From NCBI GenBank assembly GCA_026936105.1, contig JAIXKI010000005.1, forward strand, positions 1-64,000: 64,000 nucleotides of DNA, read 5' to 3'. The translations under genes were made by a program, and so were the position numbers. Source of the DNA: Chitinophagales bacterium. GTDB taxonomy: Bacteria; Bacteroidota; Bacteroidia; Chitinophagales; Chitinophagaceae. The notes beneath the pieces were generated by a model. That model made no database searches. It saw nothing but the letters and a program-made list of their open reading frames with translations, and was not told where the DNA came from. Each line of letters opens with the position of its first letter. Within the stretch, counting starts at the first letter, position 1. Below are positions 1-9,461 of this stretch, piece after piece.

Positions 1-969
1 ACGGACAACAACAGGCAATTCCTGGACTTTGAGAAACCGATCAAGGATCTTTTCGATGAAATAGAAAAGCTGAAGCATACTGCCGAAAAGACAAAAGTGG
101 ACATGACTGATGCTATCGGAAAGTTACAGGAAAGCATCCTGGAAAAAAGGAAGGAAATAACAGGAAATCTGAATCCGTGGCAACGGGTGCAATTGAGCAG
201 GCATCCTGATCGCCCCTATACGCTTAAGTATGTAGAAAAGATGACTACCAATTTTGTTGAGCTGTTCGGCGACCGTAATGTGCGGGATGATAAGGCAATG
301 GTGGGTGGATTTGCCACGCTGGAAGGCGAAACCGTAATGATCATAGGTCAGCAAAAAGGAAGCAATACTAAAACCAGGCAAATAAGGAATTTCGGAATGG
401 CCAATCCTGAAGGATACAGGAAAGCATTGAGATTAATGAAACTTGCCGAAAAATTCGAAAAACCGATCATCACTATAATTGACACTCCGGGAGCTTACCC
501 CGGTATGGAAGCAGAAGAAAGAGGACAAGGTGAAGCCATAGCAAGAAATATTTATGAGATGATCCGTTTGAAAGTGCCTGTGGTCTGTGTGATCATCGGT
601 GAAGGTGCAAGTGGCGGCGCTTTGGGCATTGGAGTGGGAGACAGGGTTTTTATGCTGGAAAATAGTTGGTACACCGTGATTTCTCCCGAAAATTGCTCTT
701 CCATTTTATGGCGCAGTTGGGATAAAAAAGAAGTGGCAGCGCAGCAACTGCGATTGACTGCCACCGAGATGTTTGGATTTGAGCTGGTGGATGGCATCAT
801 TCCCGAACCGGTCGGAGGCGCTCATTGGGATTATGACGAGTCAGCCCGGATTCTGAAAGATTACATTGTCCCTGTGATTAAAGAATTAAAACAAATTTCT
901 CCTCAGGAAAGAATTGATCAGCGGATTGAAAAGTTCGGAAAGATGGGTTTTTGGGAAGAGATGAAATAA
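1..969 (+). CDS. accA: Acetyl-CoA carboxylase carboxyltransferase subunit alpha (5' end cut by window)
   Basis: Carries out the second half-reaction of acetyl-CoA carboxylase, moving the carboxyl group from biotin on AccB to acetyl-CoA, with AccD as partner, in the cytoplasm. The frame is open from base 1, and its first codons already read as the AccA N-terminus ([19 protein letters not shown]), so the true start lies only a few residues outside the window. The GTG at 97 is therefore internal. Crotonase-fold motifs include [11 protein letters not shown] and [11 protein letters not shown]. The visible length (322 codons) matches the family. accB and accC lie 35 kb away, so the enzyme's genes are dispersed. 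Confidence 0.96.
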   Translation, partial: TDNNRQFLDFEKPIKDLFDEIEKLKHTAEKTKVDMTDAIGKLQESILEKRKEITGNLNPWQRVQLSRHPDRPYTLKYVEKMTTNFVELFGDRNVRDDKAMVGGFATLEGETVMIIGQQKGSNTKTRQIRNFGMANPEGYRKALRLMKLAEKFEKPIITIIDTPGAYPGMEAEERGQGEAIARNIYEMIRLKVPVVCVIIGEGASGGALGIGVGDRVFMLENSWYTVISPENCSSILWRSWDKKEVAAQQLRLTATEMFGFELVDGIIPEPVGGAHWDYDESARILKDYIVPVIKELKQISPQERIDQRIEKFGKMGFWEEMK

Positions 970-1056
970 GTTGCATGACCTTCATTGCGATGCCTGCATA
1001 TAGCCTGATCAATAATAAAAGATTTATAAGGCAAGAGTTGAGGCCTTGCCGGCTAT

Positions 1057-1081
1057 ACTATGAAATTCATAGTTCTTTTTT
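1057..1081 (+). terminator. Probable intrinsic terminator after accA
   Basis: An inverted repeat ACTATGA-AAT-TCATAGT at 1057-1073 is followed by TTCTTTTTT. A second inverted repeat (GGCAAG...CTTGCC) lies just upstream around 1030-1050. The placement between accA and dapA fits termination, though the stem is AT-rich and weak. Confidence 0.5.
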
Positions 1082-1100
1082 AATCTAAAATTTCAATTCT

Positions 1101-1985
1101 ATGACTTTAAAAGAAAAATTCCGCGGTACGGGAGTTGCAGTCGTCACACCCTTTCATCAGGATGGATCCATTGACTGGAATTCTTTTGAAAAGATCATAA
1201 ACCATATTATCAATGGCAAGTGTGAGTTCATTGCTGTGCTTGGCACCACCGGAGAAAGCGCCACTATTCACGGGAAAGAGAAGCAGGAAGTTTTTTCTTT
1301 TGTAAATAAGGTCAATGCAGGCCGTGTGGCCTTATGCGCCGGCATCGGCGGTAATGACACTCATGAAGTAATCGAAGGATTCAAAACTTTCGACCTGACC
1401 GGTTATAATGCCATACTTTCTGTATCTCCTTATTATAACAAACCAAACCAGGAAGGCTTGTTTCAACACTATAAGTCACTGGATGCAGCCACACCATTGC
1501 CCATCATCCTGTATAATGTCCCCGGAAGAACGGGGATGAACGTGACCGGCCCGACACAGGTTCGTATTGCAAAGGAGTGTAAAAATGTTTTTGCCACCAA
1601 AGAAGCCAGCGGCGATTTTGCTCAGATCAATTATATCCTGAAAAACAAACCCGCTGATTTTATGGTGCTGAGCGGTGATGATCCAATCACCCTGCAAATG
1701 ATAGCAGCCGGAGGAGATGGACTTATCTCAGTTGTGGCCAATGCTTATCCCAAAGATTATTCCGACATGGTCAGGTATTGCCTTGCAGGAAAATTTGAAG
1801 AAGCCCGCAAACTGCATTATAAATATATTGACATCATCTCCACCATGTTTACCGAAGGGAATCCGAGCGGGGTGAAAGCTTACCTGTCTGAAATGGGTTT
1901 GTGTGGAAACTATTTCCGCCTGCCGGTGTGGAAAGTGAGCGATACTCTTCATCAGAAGATAAAAGAGTTAATGAAAACCGTTTAA
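1101..1985 (+). CDS. dapA: 4-hydroxy-tetrahydrodipicolinate synthase
   Basis: Condenses pyruvate with aspartate semialdehyde, the first committed step of lysine and meso-diaminopimelate synthesis, in the cytoplasm. It is 294 residues, the normal size. Visible motifs are GTTGES (48-53), YYNKPNQEG (111-119), the catalytic tyrosine region LYNVPGRTG (Tyr138, Arg143) and the Schiff-base lysine Lys167 in ATKEASGD. The ATG at 1101 fits the usual DapA N-terminus. The next gene begins at the base after the stop codon, suggesting co-transcription with an unrelated secreted esterase. Confidence 0.97.
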   Translation: MTLKEKFRGTGVAVVTPFHQDGSIDWNSFEKIINHIINGKCEFIAVLGTTGESATIHGKEKQEVFSFVNKVNAGRVALCAGIGGNDTHEVIEGFKTFDLTGYNAILSVSPYYNKPNQEGLFQHYKSLDAATPLPIILYNVPGRTGMNVTGPTQVRIAKECKNVFATKEASGDFAQINYILKNKPADFMVLSGDDPITLQMIAAGGDGLISVVANAYPKDYSDMVRYCLAGKFEEARKLHYKYIDIISTMFTEGNPSGVKAYLSEMGLCGNYFRLPVWKVSDTLHQKIKELMKTV

Positions 1986-3137
1986 ATGAAGGCCCGAACA
2001 ATTTTCTATTTTGTATTTTCCCTTTCAATAAGAGGAATTGTTGCAGGACAGAATAATGTGCGTATTGAAATAAATTCATTTCCTTCTTTTCAAACATCCG
2101 GTACTGAGATCTATCTCGCAGGCTCCATGAACGGATGGAACCCGCAGAATAAAGACTTTCTTTTTTCAAAGAATGATGGCGGGAATTATTCCCTTGACAT
2201 AAAGCTCAGTGATGGTTCTTACCAGTTTAAACTAACAAGAGGAGGATGGGATAAAGTGGAATGTACAGGATCCGGAGCAGACATTGCAAACAGGGAGATA
2301 ACGATTACTTCTGATACGTTGATCAGGCTTAGTGTGGAAGGCTGGAAAGATCATTTCTCTTCTGTGCCGGTAAAAAGCACGGCAGATAAAAATGTGCATA
2401 TACTTGATTCTGCTTTTTGGATACCCCAGCTTCACCGCAAAAGGAGGATCTGGATCTACCTGCCGGAAGGATATGATACTTCAAAGGAAAGTTATCCTGT
2501 TCTATATATGCAAGACGGACAAAATGTTTTCGATAATGCCACTTCCTATTCCGGCGAGTGGGGAGTGGATGAGTGTATAGACAGCATGAAGAAAAAAGCC
2601 ATTGTAGTGGCTATTGACAACGGGCAAGACAAGCGGCTGAATGAATATTGCCCCTATAATTTTTCACTCATGGGCATTGCGGCAAATTACTCTTCCAATA
2701 AAGGAGAAGGAAAGCGTTATGTACGGTTCCTGGTAAGAAAGCTGAAACCTTATATTGATAAAAGTTACCGCACCTTTCGTGATAAGGAGCATACGTTCAT
2801 TGCCGGGAGCTCCATGGGCGGGTTGATCTCCATGTATGCTGTCCTGAAATTTCCCAAAGTTTATGGAGGGGCAGGCGTATTTTCTCCTGCATTCTGGGTG
2901 GGGCCAAAGATCTTTAAAGACATTAAGAAAAAAGGAAAGAGTGTGAACTCAAAAATTTTTTTTTATGCGGGGAAAAAAGAAGGCGATTCCATGGTACCGG
3001 ATATGCTCAAAGCCATGCAGGAAATGAGCAAACGTTCTCACTCCAAAATGACCGCTGTGATCAGGGATGACGGCAGGCATAATGAACAGGCCTGGCGCAA
3101 AGAATTCCCGATGTTCTATCAATGGATTATGAATTGA
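1986..3137 (+). CDS. Secreted alpha/beta-hydrolase esterase with N-terminal CBM48-like domain
   Basis: A predicted exported esterase of the enterochelin-esterase/esterase D superfamily. Residues 1-21 look like a signal peptide. Residues ~25-118 resemble an early-set/CBM48 beta-sandwich (EIYLAGSMNGWNP, GSYQFKLTRGGWDK). From ~138 the hydrolase domain follows, with the nucleophile elbow GSSMGG at 274-279 (Ser276), preceded by YMQDGQNVFD and with a probable catalytic His in DDGRHNEQAW near the C-terminus. The start directly abuts the dapA stop. The substrate is unknown: family members act on ferric-siderophore esters, feruloyl or acetyl esters. Confidence 0.85.
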   Translation: MKARTIFYFVFSLSIRGIVAGQNNVRIEINSFPSFQTSGTEIYLAGSMNGWNPQNKDFLFSKNDGGNYSLDIKLSDGSYQFKLTRGGWDKVECTGSGADIANREITITSDTLIRLSVEGWKDHFSSVPVKSTADKNVHILDSAFWIPQLHRKRRIWIYLPEGYDTSKESYPVLYMQDGQNVFDNATSYSGEWGVDECIDSMKKKAIVVAIDNGQDKRLNEYCPYNFSLMGIAANYSSNKGEGKRYVRFLVRKLKPYIDKSYRTFRDKEHTFIAGSSMGGLISMYAVLKFPKVYGGAGVFSPAFWVGPKIFKDIKKKGKSVNSKIFFYAGKKEGDSMVPDMLKAMQEMSKRSHSKMTAVIRDDGRHNEQAWRKEFPMFYQWIMN

Positions 3138-3138
3138 C

Positions 3139-3167
3139 AAAAAAAATTGCCGGGTCATACCCGGTAA
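3139..3167 (-). terminator. Intrinsic terminator of rnz, overlapping its stop codon
   Basis: On the minus strand a 9-bp stem (TTACCGGGT/ACCCGGCAA, one G-U pair, loop ATG) is followed by a run of T. The rnz TGA codon (3157-3155) sits at the loop, so the hairpin overlaps the coding end. It also separates the convergent esterase gene. Confidence 0.8.
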
Positions 3168-4057
3168 GTCACTCCTTCCAGTGCAAGCTCCGTATTAGCA
3201 AAAACTTCTCTTGCCTCTTTTTCAAACTCATCGAGTTTTTCATACTTGCTGCTGAAATGCCCGATCAGCAATTTTTTTACTTCCGCTTTTTGGGCGATCA
3301 GCGCTGCCTGGCCTGAAGTGGAATGAAAGCGTAGAGCCGCTCTTTCTGCAAGGTTATTGAGATAGGTGGTCTCATGGTAGATCAGGTCGGCATTTTTTAT
3401 ATGAGGAATGATCGGTTCATAATATTTTGTGTCGGCACAAAAGGCATACACTTTTCCTTTGGCTCCTTCTTCGGTCACCCATTCATTTTTGACGATGCTT
3501 CCGTCTTTTCTTGCATAATCTTCTCCCATGGTCAGCTTTTCAAAAAAAAGAGAAGGGATTCCATATTCCTTTGCTTTTTCAGGCAGCAGGCGACGGGGCT
3601 TTTTTTTCTCGGCAAAAGAAAAGCCATAACACTCGATCTGGTGGTTGGTCCTGAAACAGCGGATCGAATATTTTTCTTCATCCACCAACAGGCGCTCTTC
3701 GGTGATAGGGTGAAATTGGAGATTGAATGGGAGCTCATTATTGGCAACTTTGAGTTGCAGGTCAATGATCTCTTTGAGCGGAGCAGGAGCAAAGAGGTGC
3801 AGGTCGGGTATCCTGTTCAGCAATCCGAAACTGTTGAGCAACCCGATGAGCCCGAAATAATGGTCTCCATGAAGATGCGAAATGAAGATGTGCGAAATTT
3901 TGCTGCGCCTGATCTTATACTGCATCATCTGGGTCTGCGTTCCTTCACCACAGTCCACCAAAAAACTGGTACCATCAGTAGTCACTACCTGGCTTGTAGG
4001 GTGACGGTTAAAAGCGGGCACTGCTGAATTATTTCCAAGAATAGTGACTGCCAGCAT
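3155..4057 (-). CDS. rnz: Ribonuclease Z (tRNA 3' endonuclease)
   Basis: A metallo-beta-lactamase-fold endonuclease that removes the 3' trailer of tRNA precursors. It is 300 residues, typical of the short bacterial form. The zinc motif HLHGDH is at 61-66 in the context IFISHLHGDHYFGL. Other family landmarks are VDCGEGTQTQM and the late HFSSKY (third-histidine region). It has a CCA-end processing relative in the window (cca), but the two are not linked. It is convergent with the esterase gene (17-bp gap) and lies downstream of the STAS gene on the same strand. Confidence 0.95.
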   Translation of the reverse strand: MLAVTILGNNSAVPAFNRHPTSQVVTTDGTSFLVDCGEGTQTQMMQYKIRRSKISHIFISHLHGDHYFGLIGLLNSFGLLNRIPDLHLFAPAPLKEIIDLQLKVANNELPFNLQFHPITEERLLVDEEKYSIRCFRTNHQIECYGFSFAEKKKPRRLLPEKAKEYGIPSLFFEKLTMGEDYARKDGSIVKNEWVTEEGAKGKVYAFCADTKYYEPIIPHIKNADLIYHETTYLNNLAERAALRFHSTSGQAALIAQKAEVKKLLIGHFSSKYEKLDEFEKEAREVFANTELALEGVTYRV

Positions 4058-4178
4058 ATTCGGAACTGATATGGTCTATTTTAGTTAAGTGTTTGTGAGT
4101 AAAGACTGCAATAGACAGTCATTAGCTGCATTGCAATCAGGATTAATCCCATTCCAGATGGAGAAAATTGACCCGTAT

Positions 4179-4580
4179 CTATTCTTCTTCGCCATTCATG
4201 AACTCTCTTTCTATCTCTTCCATCTGCACAATATCGGATGCCTCGCTGATCGTTGGTGTAACATTCATTATCTCTAAAAGTTCATTTTCGTCCAGGAATT
4301 TTTCTACCGCCTTTTGTAATTCACAAATCACAAAAGATGCGTTGCTCTCATAAAATTTTTGCTGGATATTTGTCAAAGCTTCCGCAGCAGCGATATCAAT
4401 CTTTTCGATGTCTTTTAATACGAGAACAATATTTTTAGCCTGATCGTTTTGCCGGGAGGCGTCATTTTGCAGGTACGAAAGCAGATAGCCATTCAGTTCG
4501 TCTGTCATTGTAGCAGACAATGCAGGGCCGGGCAGCGTGATGACATGAAGTTTTTCTTTGGTATCTCTTTTGAACTCCAT
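4179..4580 (-). CDS. STAS-domain protein (anti-sigma-factor-antagonist-like)
   Basis: 133 residues covering a single STAS domain (NIVLVLKDIEKIDIAAAEALTNI, then ASFVICEL and a final helix) with an acidic tail (EEIEREFMNGEEE). A longer open frame exists upstream, but it is antisense to clpC, so I take the ATG at 4580. In SpoIIAA-type proteins the phosphorylated serine lies in DSSG; here the matching stretch is DIAA (Asp62-Ala64), so partner-switch control by phosphorylation at that site is unlikely. It is divergent from clpC across 91 bp. The exact partner is unknown. Confidence 0.75.
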   Translation of the reverse strand: MEFKRDTKEKLHVITLPGPALSATMTDELNGYLLSYLQNDASRQNDQAKNIVLVLKDIEKIDIAAAEALTNIQQKFYESNASFVICELQKAVEKFLDENELLEIMNVTPTISEASDIVQMEEIEREFMNGEEE

Positions 4581-4671
4581 AACAATTGAATTGGCAGGTT
4601 TTACGTTAAATACTAAAAAACCAGTGTCAAATTTATTTGTTAATATTGTATCACAACCAATTATCTTAAAA

Positions 4672-7200
4672 ATGGATAATAATTTTTCAGCGCAGGTAAA
4701 AGAGATCATTTCGTTCAGCAGGGAGGAGGCATTGAGACTGGGAAATGATTTTATCGGTACCGAACATTTATTGCTCGGATTGATCCGTGAGGGAGATAAC
4801 ACTGCCGTCCGTATCCTGAAAAGCTTTAATGTGGATCTGTACGAATTGAGGAAAGAAATCGAACTGGCCGTGAAAGACAAGACCGGAAAGAACATTCCGA
4901 ATATCAACAGCCTTCCGCTTACCAAGCAGGCGGAGAAGGTGATCCGTGTTACCGTTCTGGAGGCAAAAGCTTTGAAGAGCGCTACCGTGGAAACCGAACA
5001 CCTGATGCTTTCCATTCTTAAAAACAAAGAGAACATTGCTACCCAGATATTAAATCAGTTTGATGTGGATTATGATCTGTTCCGCCAGGAGTTGGGCATT
5101 GTAAAATCGAATGACCCCCGTGCCGAATACACAGATGAGAATGATGATGATTTTGATGATGAGAAAAAATATTCCGGGCAGAAGAGCAGCCGTCAGCAAG
5201 GCAGTGTAAAAAGTAAAACTCCCGTACTGGATAATTTCGGGAGGGATATAACCCGTCTTGCTGAAGCAGGATCGCTGGATCCTATCGTCGGACGTGACTC
5301 TGAAATTGAGAGAGTATCTCAGATCCTTTCCCGCCGGAAAAAGAATAACCCGATCCTGATCGGTGAACCAGGTGTGGGAAAAACTGCAATTGTCGAAGGA
5401 CTTGCTTTGAGGATCGTTCAAAGAAAAGTGTCCAGAGTGCTTTTTGACAAAAGAGTTATTTCACTTGACCTGGCAGCCCTGGTGGCCGGCACCAAATACC
5501 GTGGACAGTTTGAAGAGAGAATGAAAGCAATCATGAATGAGCTTGAAAAAAACCGTGATGTCATTTTGTTCATTGATGAATTGCACACGATAGTGGGTGC
5601 AGGCGGAGCCAGCGGTTCCCTCGATGCTTCCAACATTTTCAAACCGGCATTGTCAAGGGGAGAACTTCAATGTATCGGAGCATCCACCCTGGATGAATAC
5701 AGGATGTATATTGAAAAAGATGGAGCTTTGGATCGCCGTTTTCAGAAAGTGATGGTGGATCCGCCGAGTGTGGATGATACCATTCAGATACTTCTTAATA
5801 TCAAACCCAAATACGAAGAATACCACAATGTCACCTTCAGTGAAGATTCCATTCAGGCTTGTGTAAAACTAAGTGACCGTTATATCACGGATCGCCTGCT
5901 TCCCGATAAAGCCATTGATGTCATGGATGAAGTGGGAGCCAGGGTGCATTTAAAAAACATCAACGTCCCGAAGAATATTCTGGACCTGGAAAAGAAGATC
6001 GAGGAGGTGAAGAATGAGAAGAACAAAGTGGTGAAGAGCCAGAAATTCGAGGAGGCCGCTTCACTTCGCGATACCGAAAAAAGACTCCAGGAAGATCTGG
6101 AAAAAGCAAAGGCGAGTTGGGAAGAAGAAAGCAAGCACAAACGCTTCCCGATAAGTGAAGAAGATATTGCTGAAGTGGTCAGCATGATGACCGGCATTCC
6201 GGTGAAGAGAATGGTTGAGGCCGAAACAGTGAAGTTGCGTAAGATGGCAGATGATATGAGGACGATGGTTATCGGCCAGGATGAAGCAATCCTGAAAGTG
6301 GTGAAAGCCATTCAGCGTAACCGTGTAGGACTGAAAGATCCTAAAAAACCTATCGGTACATTCATTTTTCTTGGGCCTACCGGTGTAGGTAAAACCGAGT
6401 TGGCAAGATCACTGGCCCGGTATATGTTTGATTCGGAAGATGCATTGGTCCGCATTGACATGAGTGAGTATATGGAAAAATTCACAGTCAGCCGTCTGAT
6501 CGGTGCACCTCCGGGATATGTGGGTTATGAAGAAGGAGGCCAGCTTACTGAAAAAGTGAGGCGTAAACCTTACAGCGTGATCCTTCTGGATGAAATAGAG
6601 AAAGCACATCCTGATATTTACAATATCTTATTGCAGGTGCTGGATGATGGGCAGCTTACGGATGGATTAGGAAGGAAAGTGGATTTTAAAAACACACTTA
6701 TCATCATGACCTCAAACATTGGTGTGCGCCAATTGAAGGATTTTGGTGAAGGTGTTGGTTTTGCCACCCAGGCCCGGAGCATGAGTGTAGATGAAAACAA
6801 CAAAGCTGTGATAGAAAAAGCATTAAAGCGTACTTTTTCTCCTGAGTTCCTGAACCGTATTGATGACGTGGTCATCTTCAACAGCCTGACCCGTGATCAC
6901 ATATTCCAGATCATAGATATCCTGATGAAGGATGTGATGAAGAGATTGAGCAATCTCGGATTTGGGCTTGAACTGACAGAAGAAGCCAAAGCTTTTCTGG
7001 CAGAAAAAGGATACGATCAGCAATTTGGTGCAAGGCCGCTGCACAGGGCCATTCAGAAATACCTGGAAGATCCGCTTGCGGAAGAAATTCTCAACCTTCA
7101 TGTGAAGGCCGGCGATATGCTTACTGCCGATGTAGATAAGGAAAATAATAAGCTCGTATTTACCTTCAGTAAGAAAGCGGAAGAAAAGTCGAAAGCATAA
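4672..7200 (+). CDS. clpC: ATP-dependent Clp protease ATP-binding subunit ClpC
   Basis: An AAA+ unfoldase that feeds proteins to ClpP. It is 842 residues from the ATG at 4672 ([20 protein letters not shown], the usual ClpC start); an in-frame upstream extension is not conserved-looking. The order is two Clp N-terminal repeats (~1-145), an acidic linker with [11 protein letters not shown]1 with Walker A GEPGVGKT at 231-238 and Walker B LFIDELHT, and a UVR/coiled-coil insert at ~445-485. D2 follows with Walker A GPTGVGKT at 568-575 and [12 protein letters not shown]. The UVR insert separates ClpC from ClpA. A strong terminator follows. Confidence 0.96.
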   Translation: MDNNFSAQVKEIISFSREEALRLGNDFIGTEHLLLGLIREGDNTAVRILKSFNVDLYELRKEIELAVKDKTGKNIPNINSLPLTKQAEKVIRVTVLEAKALKSATVETEHLMLSILKNKENIATQILNQFDVDYDLFRQELGIVKSNDPRAEYTDENDDDFDDEKKYSGQKSSRQQGSVKSKTPVLDNFGRDITRLAEAGSLDPIVGRDSEIERVSQILSRRKKNNPILIGEPGVGKTAIVEGLALRIVQRKVSRVLFDKRVISLDLAALVAGTKYRGQFEERMKAIMNELEKNRDVILFIDELHTIVGAGGASGSLDASNIFKPALSRGELQCIGASTLDEYRMYIEKDGALDRRFQKVMVDPPSVDDTIQILLNIKPKYEEYHNVTFSEDSIQACVKLSDRYITDRLLPDKAIDVMDEVGARVHLKNINVPKNILDLEKKIEEVKNEKNKVVKSQKFEEAASLRDTEKRLQEDLEKAKASWEEESKHKRFPISEEDIAEVVSMMTGIPVKRMVEAETVKLRKMADDMRTMVIGQDEAILKVVKAIQRNRVGLKDPKKPIGTFIFLGPTGVGKTELARSLARYMFDSEDALVRIDMSEYMEKFTVSRLIGAPPGYVGYEEGGQLTEKVRRKPYSVILLDEIEKAHPDIYNILLQVLDDGQLTDGLGRKVDFKNTLIIMTSNIGVRQLKDFGEGVGFATQARSMSVDENNKAVIEKALKRTFSPEFLNRIDDVVIFNSLTRDHIFQIIDILMKDVMKRLSNLGFGLELTEEAKAFLAEKGYDQQFGARPLHRAIQKYLEDPLAEEILNLHVKAGDMLTADVDKENNKLVFTFSKKAEEKSKA

Positions 7201-7228
7201 TGTAAAGGTTTATTGAAAATTTATAGCG

Positions 7229-7257
7229 CCACTTGCCTCACGCAAGTGGTTTTTTTT
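7229..7257 (+). terminator. Intrinsic terminator of clpC
   Basis: A perfect 8-bp stem CCACTTGC / GCAAGTGG with a five-base loop (7229-7249) is followed directly by eight T residues, 29 bp past the clpC stop codon. Confidence 0.92.
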
Positions 7258-7397
7258 ATTTGTTCATAGAGCATCGGAAGTATGGTGACTGTTCTTTCAG
7301 CTTATGATATTGAAATAGGCGCTCGACCTGTTAAGAAACAAAACGAATTTCGGCAGCTTGTTATATTATGAGGCCCTTCATTTCTTCTTTTAAGAAC

Positions 7398-7430
7398 TTT
7401 GGGAAGCCTGATTAATTTTTTGCATTTTTG
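7398..7430 (+). promoter_or_regulatory. Possible Bacteroidetes-type promoter of cmk
   Basis: TTTG at 7398-7401 and CATTTTTG at 7423-7430 resemble the -33 TTTG and -7 TAnnTTTG elements with a 21-base spacer (the first base of the -7 box deviates). The cmk ATG lies 14 bases downstream. Confidence 0.35.
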
Positions 7431-7444
7431 CTTTGTCTTTCTTT

Positions 7445-8131
7445 ATGAAGAAAATTATTATCACTATAGATGGCTGGTCTGCCTGCGGCAAGAGCACTTT
7501 GGCCAAAAGGCTGGCCAAGGCGCTGGGTTATGTATATATTGACAGCGGCGCCATGTATCGTGCCGTCACGCTTTATTTTTTGAGAAATCATGTTGACTGG
7601 ACCAATATCAATGAAGTGAACAAGGCATTAGGAAATATTCACTTGCAGTTTGTTTTCAATCAGGTGAGCAAGGCAACAGAGATTTACCTGAATGATGAAA
7701 ATGTTGAATACATGATCCGCGACCTTGTAGTAGCGGAAAAAGTCAGCGAGGTAGCCGCTATCAAAGAAGTGAGAACATTTGCGGTGAAGCAACAAAGAAA
7801 AATGGGAAAAGGCAAAGGCATCGTGATGGATGGAAGGGACATCGGCACGGTGGTTTTCCCTAAAGCAGAACTGAAGATATTCATGACCGCCGACAATGCC
7901 GTTAGGGTGGAAAGAAGATACAAAGAGCTGATCATGAAAAACCCCAACACCACCATCGAAGAAGTGAAGGCTAATCTTGAAATGAGAGACTATATTGACT
8001 CTAACCGGAAAGTAAGCCCGTTAAAGAAAGCCAAAGATGCTATCGTTCTTGATAATACGAACCTGACCGAAGACGGGCAGTTTAGAAAGGCCATGGAATG
8101 GGCAAAAGAAAGGATCAGCCGGGCAGAATAA
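7445..8131 (+). CDS. cmk: Cytidylate kinase
   Basis: Phosphorylates CMP and dCMP to the diphosphates with ATP. It is 228 residues from ATG 7445; a TTG four codons upstream is less likely. The P-loop GWSACGKST is near residues 9-17, YIDSGAMYRAV carries the substrate-side motif, and DGRDIGTVVFPKA with the R-rich lid (VRVERRYKEL) follows. Size and motifs match bacterial Cmk. It is convergent with the FKBP gene, with only three bases between stop codons. Confidence 0.96.
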   Translation: MKKIIITIDGWSACGKSTLAKRLAKALGYVYIDSGAMYRAVTLYFLRNHVDWTNINEVNKALGNIHLQFVFNQVSKATEIYLNDENVEYMIRDLVVAEKVSEVAAIKEVRTFAVKQQRKMGKGKGIVMDGRDIGTVVFPKAELKIFMTADNAVRVERRYKELIMKNPNTTIEEVKANLEMRDYIDSNRKVSPLKKAKDAIVLDNTNLTEDGQFRKAMEWAKERISRAE

Positions 8132-8134
8132 AAT

Positions 8135-8884
8135 TTATTGTGCCGGCCCTTTTTTGATGCTTAATAATTCCACTTCAAATATCAAGGTGGACCCGCCGGG
8201 AATGGGACCATTCTCAAACTCTCCATACGCCAGGTTGTAAGGAATATAAAATTTGTATTTGGATCCCACCGGCATCAGTTGCAATCCTTCCGTCCAGCCG
8301 CGGATCACATTGCGCAAGGGAAATGAAATCGGCTGCCCCCTGTTGTATGAATTATCGAATTCTGTTCCGTCAAGCAGTTTGCCCCAGTAATTACAAACCA
8401 CCGTGTCATTGATCGTTGGTTTTTCGCCGGTGCCTTCTGTGATTACTTCATATTGCAGTCCGCTTGCCGTGGTTTTCACTTCCGGCCTCAATTTATTTTT
8501 TTCCAGAAATGATTTTCCTGAATCAATGGCCGGCTTTACTTTCTCTGCCTGCAACTGAAACATGTATTTGTTCATGATGCGGTTGGCCGTTTCATCATCA
8601 AATAATAATATCTTATCGGAAAAAACATCATTCACTGCTTTTGAAAGAAATGCGGTGTTGATATCCTTTACTCCCTGGCTTTTGTAATAATTGGCAAAGG
8701 ATATCCCGAAAGCATAGCTTACAGAATCCTTAAACGTCTTCAGGGAGGGAGCAGCAGTTTTCACAGTTTTTGCTGCAGTCTTTAATGCCGGTTTGGCTGT
8801 GGTCTTAGGTTTTTGTCCCTGCTGCGCCATTACAATACCTGTGGTGAGCAATGCTGCAAATAATACCGGGATCTTTCTTTTCAT
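8135..8884 (-). CDS. Exported FKBP-type peptidyl-prolyl cis-trans isomerase
   Basis: 249 residues. A signal peptide (MKRKIPVLFAALLTTGIVMA) is followed by a Lys/Ala/Thr-rich linker (~24-50), then an FkpA/Mip-type N-terminal dimerisation domain (VSYAFGISFANYYKSQGV, ~60-125). The FKBP catalytic domain is at ~145-245 (VVCNYWGKLLDGTEFDNSY, PVGSKYKFYIPYNLAYG, STLIFEVELL). It is a periplasmic or outer-membrane-side foldase by family. A canonical TTTG-N18-TAATTTTG promoter lies upstream. Confidence 0.93.
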   Translation of the reverse strand: MKRKIPVLFAALLTTGIVMAQQGQKPKTTAKPALKTAAKTVKTAAPSLKTFKDSVSYAFGISFANYYKSQGVKDINTAFLSKAVNDVFSDKILLFDDETANRIMNKYMFQLQAEKVKPAIDSGKSFLEKNKLRPEVKTTASGLQYEVITEGTGEKPTINDTVVCNYWGKLLDGTEFDNSYNRGQPISFPLRNVIRGWTEGLQLMPVGSKYKFYIPYNLAYGEFENGPIPGGSTLIFEVELLSIKKGPAQ

Positions 8885-8901
8885 AAAAAATGTTTGATGC
8901 G

Positions 8902-8931
8902 CAAAATTAAAGGTTGAAAGCTGAATTCAAA
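8902..8931 (-). promoter_or_regulatory. Bacteroidetes-type promoter of the FKBP gene
   Basis: On the minus strand TTTG (8931-8928), an 18-base spacer and TAATTTTG (8909-8902) match the -33/-7 consensus TTTG and TAnnTTTG exactly. The start codon lies 17 bases further on. Confidence 0.65.
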
Positions 8932-9023
8932 CTTCAAACTATTAATTTCGCGAACATGATGACGGGCAGGAAAACTTTTTTCTTCTATAATTTTTGTTAA
9001 TTACTAAAATCCCTGATCTGCTG

Positions 9024-9461
9024 ATGGATCGTTTTATCAAAGAAGTGCAGATACGCTGGTCCGACCTGGACCCGAATTTTCATTTACGTCATTCGGTATA
9101 TTATGACTGGGGAGCTTTCTGCCGTGTTGAATTCCTCACAAAATACGATCTCACTGCCGAAGTGATGACAGCGCTGCATATCGGGCCTATACTTTTCAGG
9201 GAGGAATGTGTTTTTAGAAAAGAGATCAGGATGAATGATCAGATAACCATTGGCCTGGAACTGACAAAGGCAAGAAGATCCTATTCCCGCTGGAGTATTC
9301 AACATCAGATCCTGAAAGGAGACGGAACGGTGGCTGCCATTCTTTCGGTGGACGGAGCCTGGATGGATACAGTGAAACGGAAACTGATCACTCCTCCGCA
9401 GGAAGTGTTTCATGTCTTCAGCAACATGCCGCTCAGCGAAAACTTTCAGTGGCTGGATTGA
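9024..9461 (+). CDS. Acyl-CoA thioesterase-like hotdog-fold protein (4HBT family)
   Basis: 145 residues from ATG 9024 (MDRFIKEVQIRWSDLDPNFH). The N-terminal pattern WSDLDPNFHLRHSVYYDW corresponds to the 4-hydroxybenzoyl-CoA thioesterase active-site segment (usually DxDxxGHVNN), with the catalytic aspartate kept. An AATTTTTG element just before 9000 could be its -7 box. Its last 29 bases overlap, tail to tail, the end of the exonuclease/GIY-YIG gene on the other strand. The substrate is not predictable. Confidence 0.82.
   Translation: MDRFIKEVQIRWSDLDPNFHLRHSVYYDWGAFCRVEFLTKYDLTAEVMTALHIGPILFREECVFRKEIRMNDQITIGLELTKARRSYSRWSIQHQILKGDGTVAAILSVDGAWMDTVKRKLITPPQEVFHVFSNMPLSENFQWLD

Noticed and set aside
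97-108. GTG at 97 as the start of accA
   Set aside because: Codons upstream in the same frame encode recognisable AccA N-terminal sequence back to base 1.
3374-4027. A 217-codon plus-strand open frame over rnz
   Set aside because: It is an antisense shadow of the strongly supported RNase Z gene and has no recognisable protein features.
4580-5036. Upstream extension of the STAS gene
   Set aside because: It is antisense to clpC coding sequence and the STAS domain starts at the ATG at 4580.
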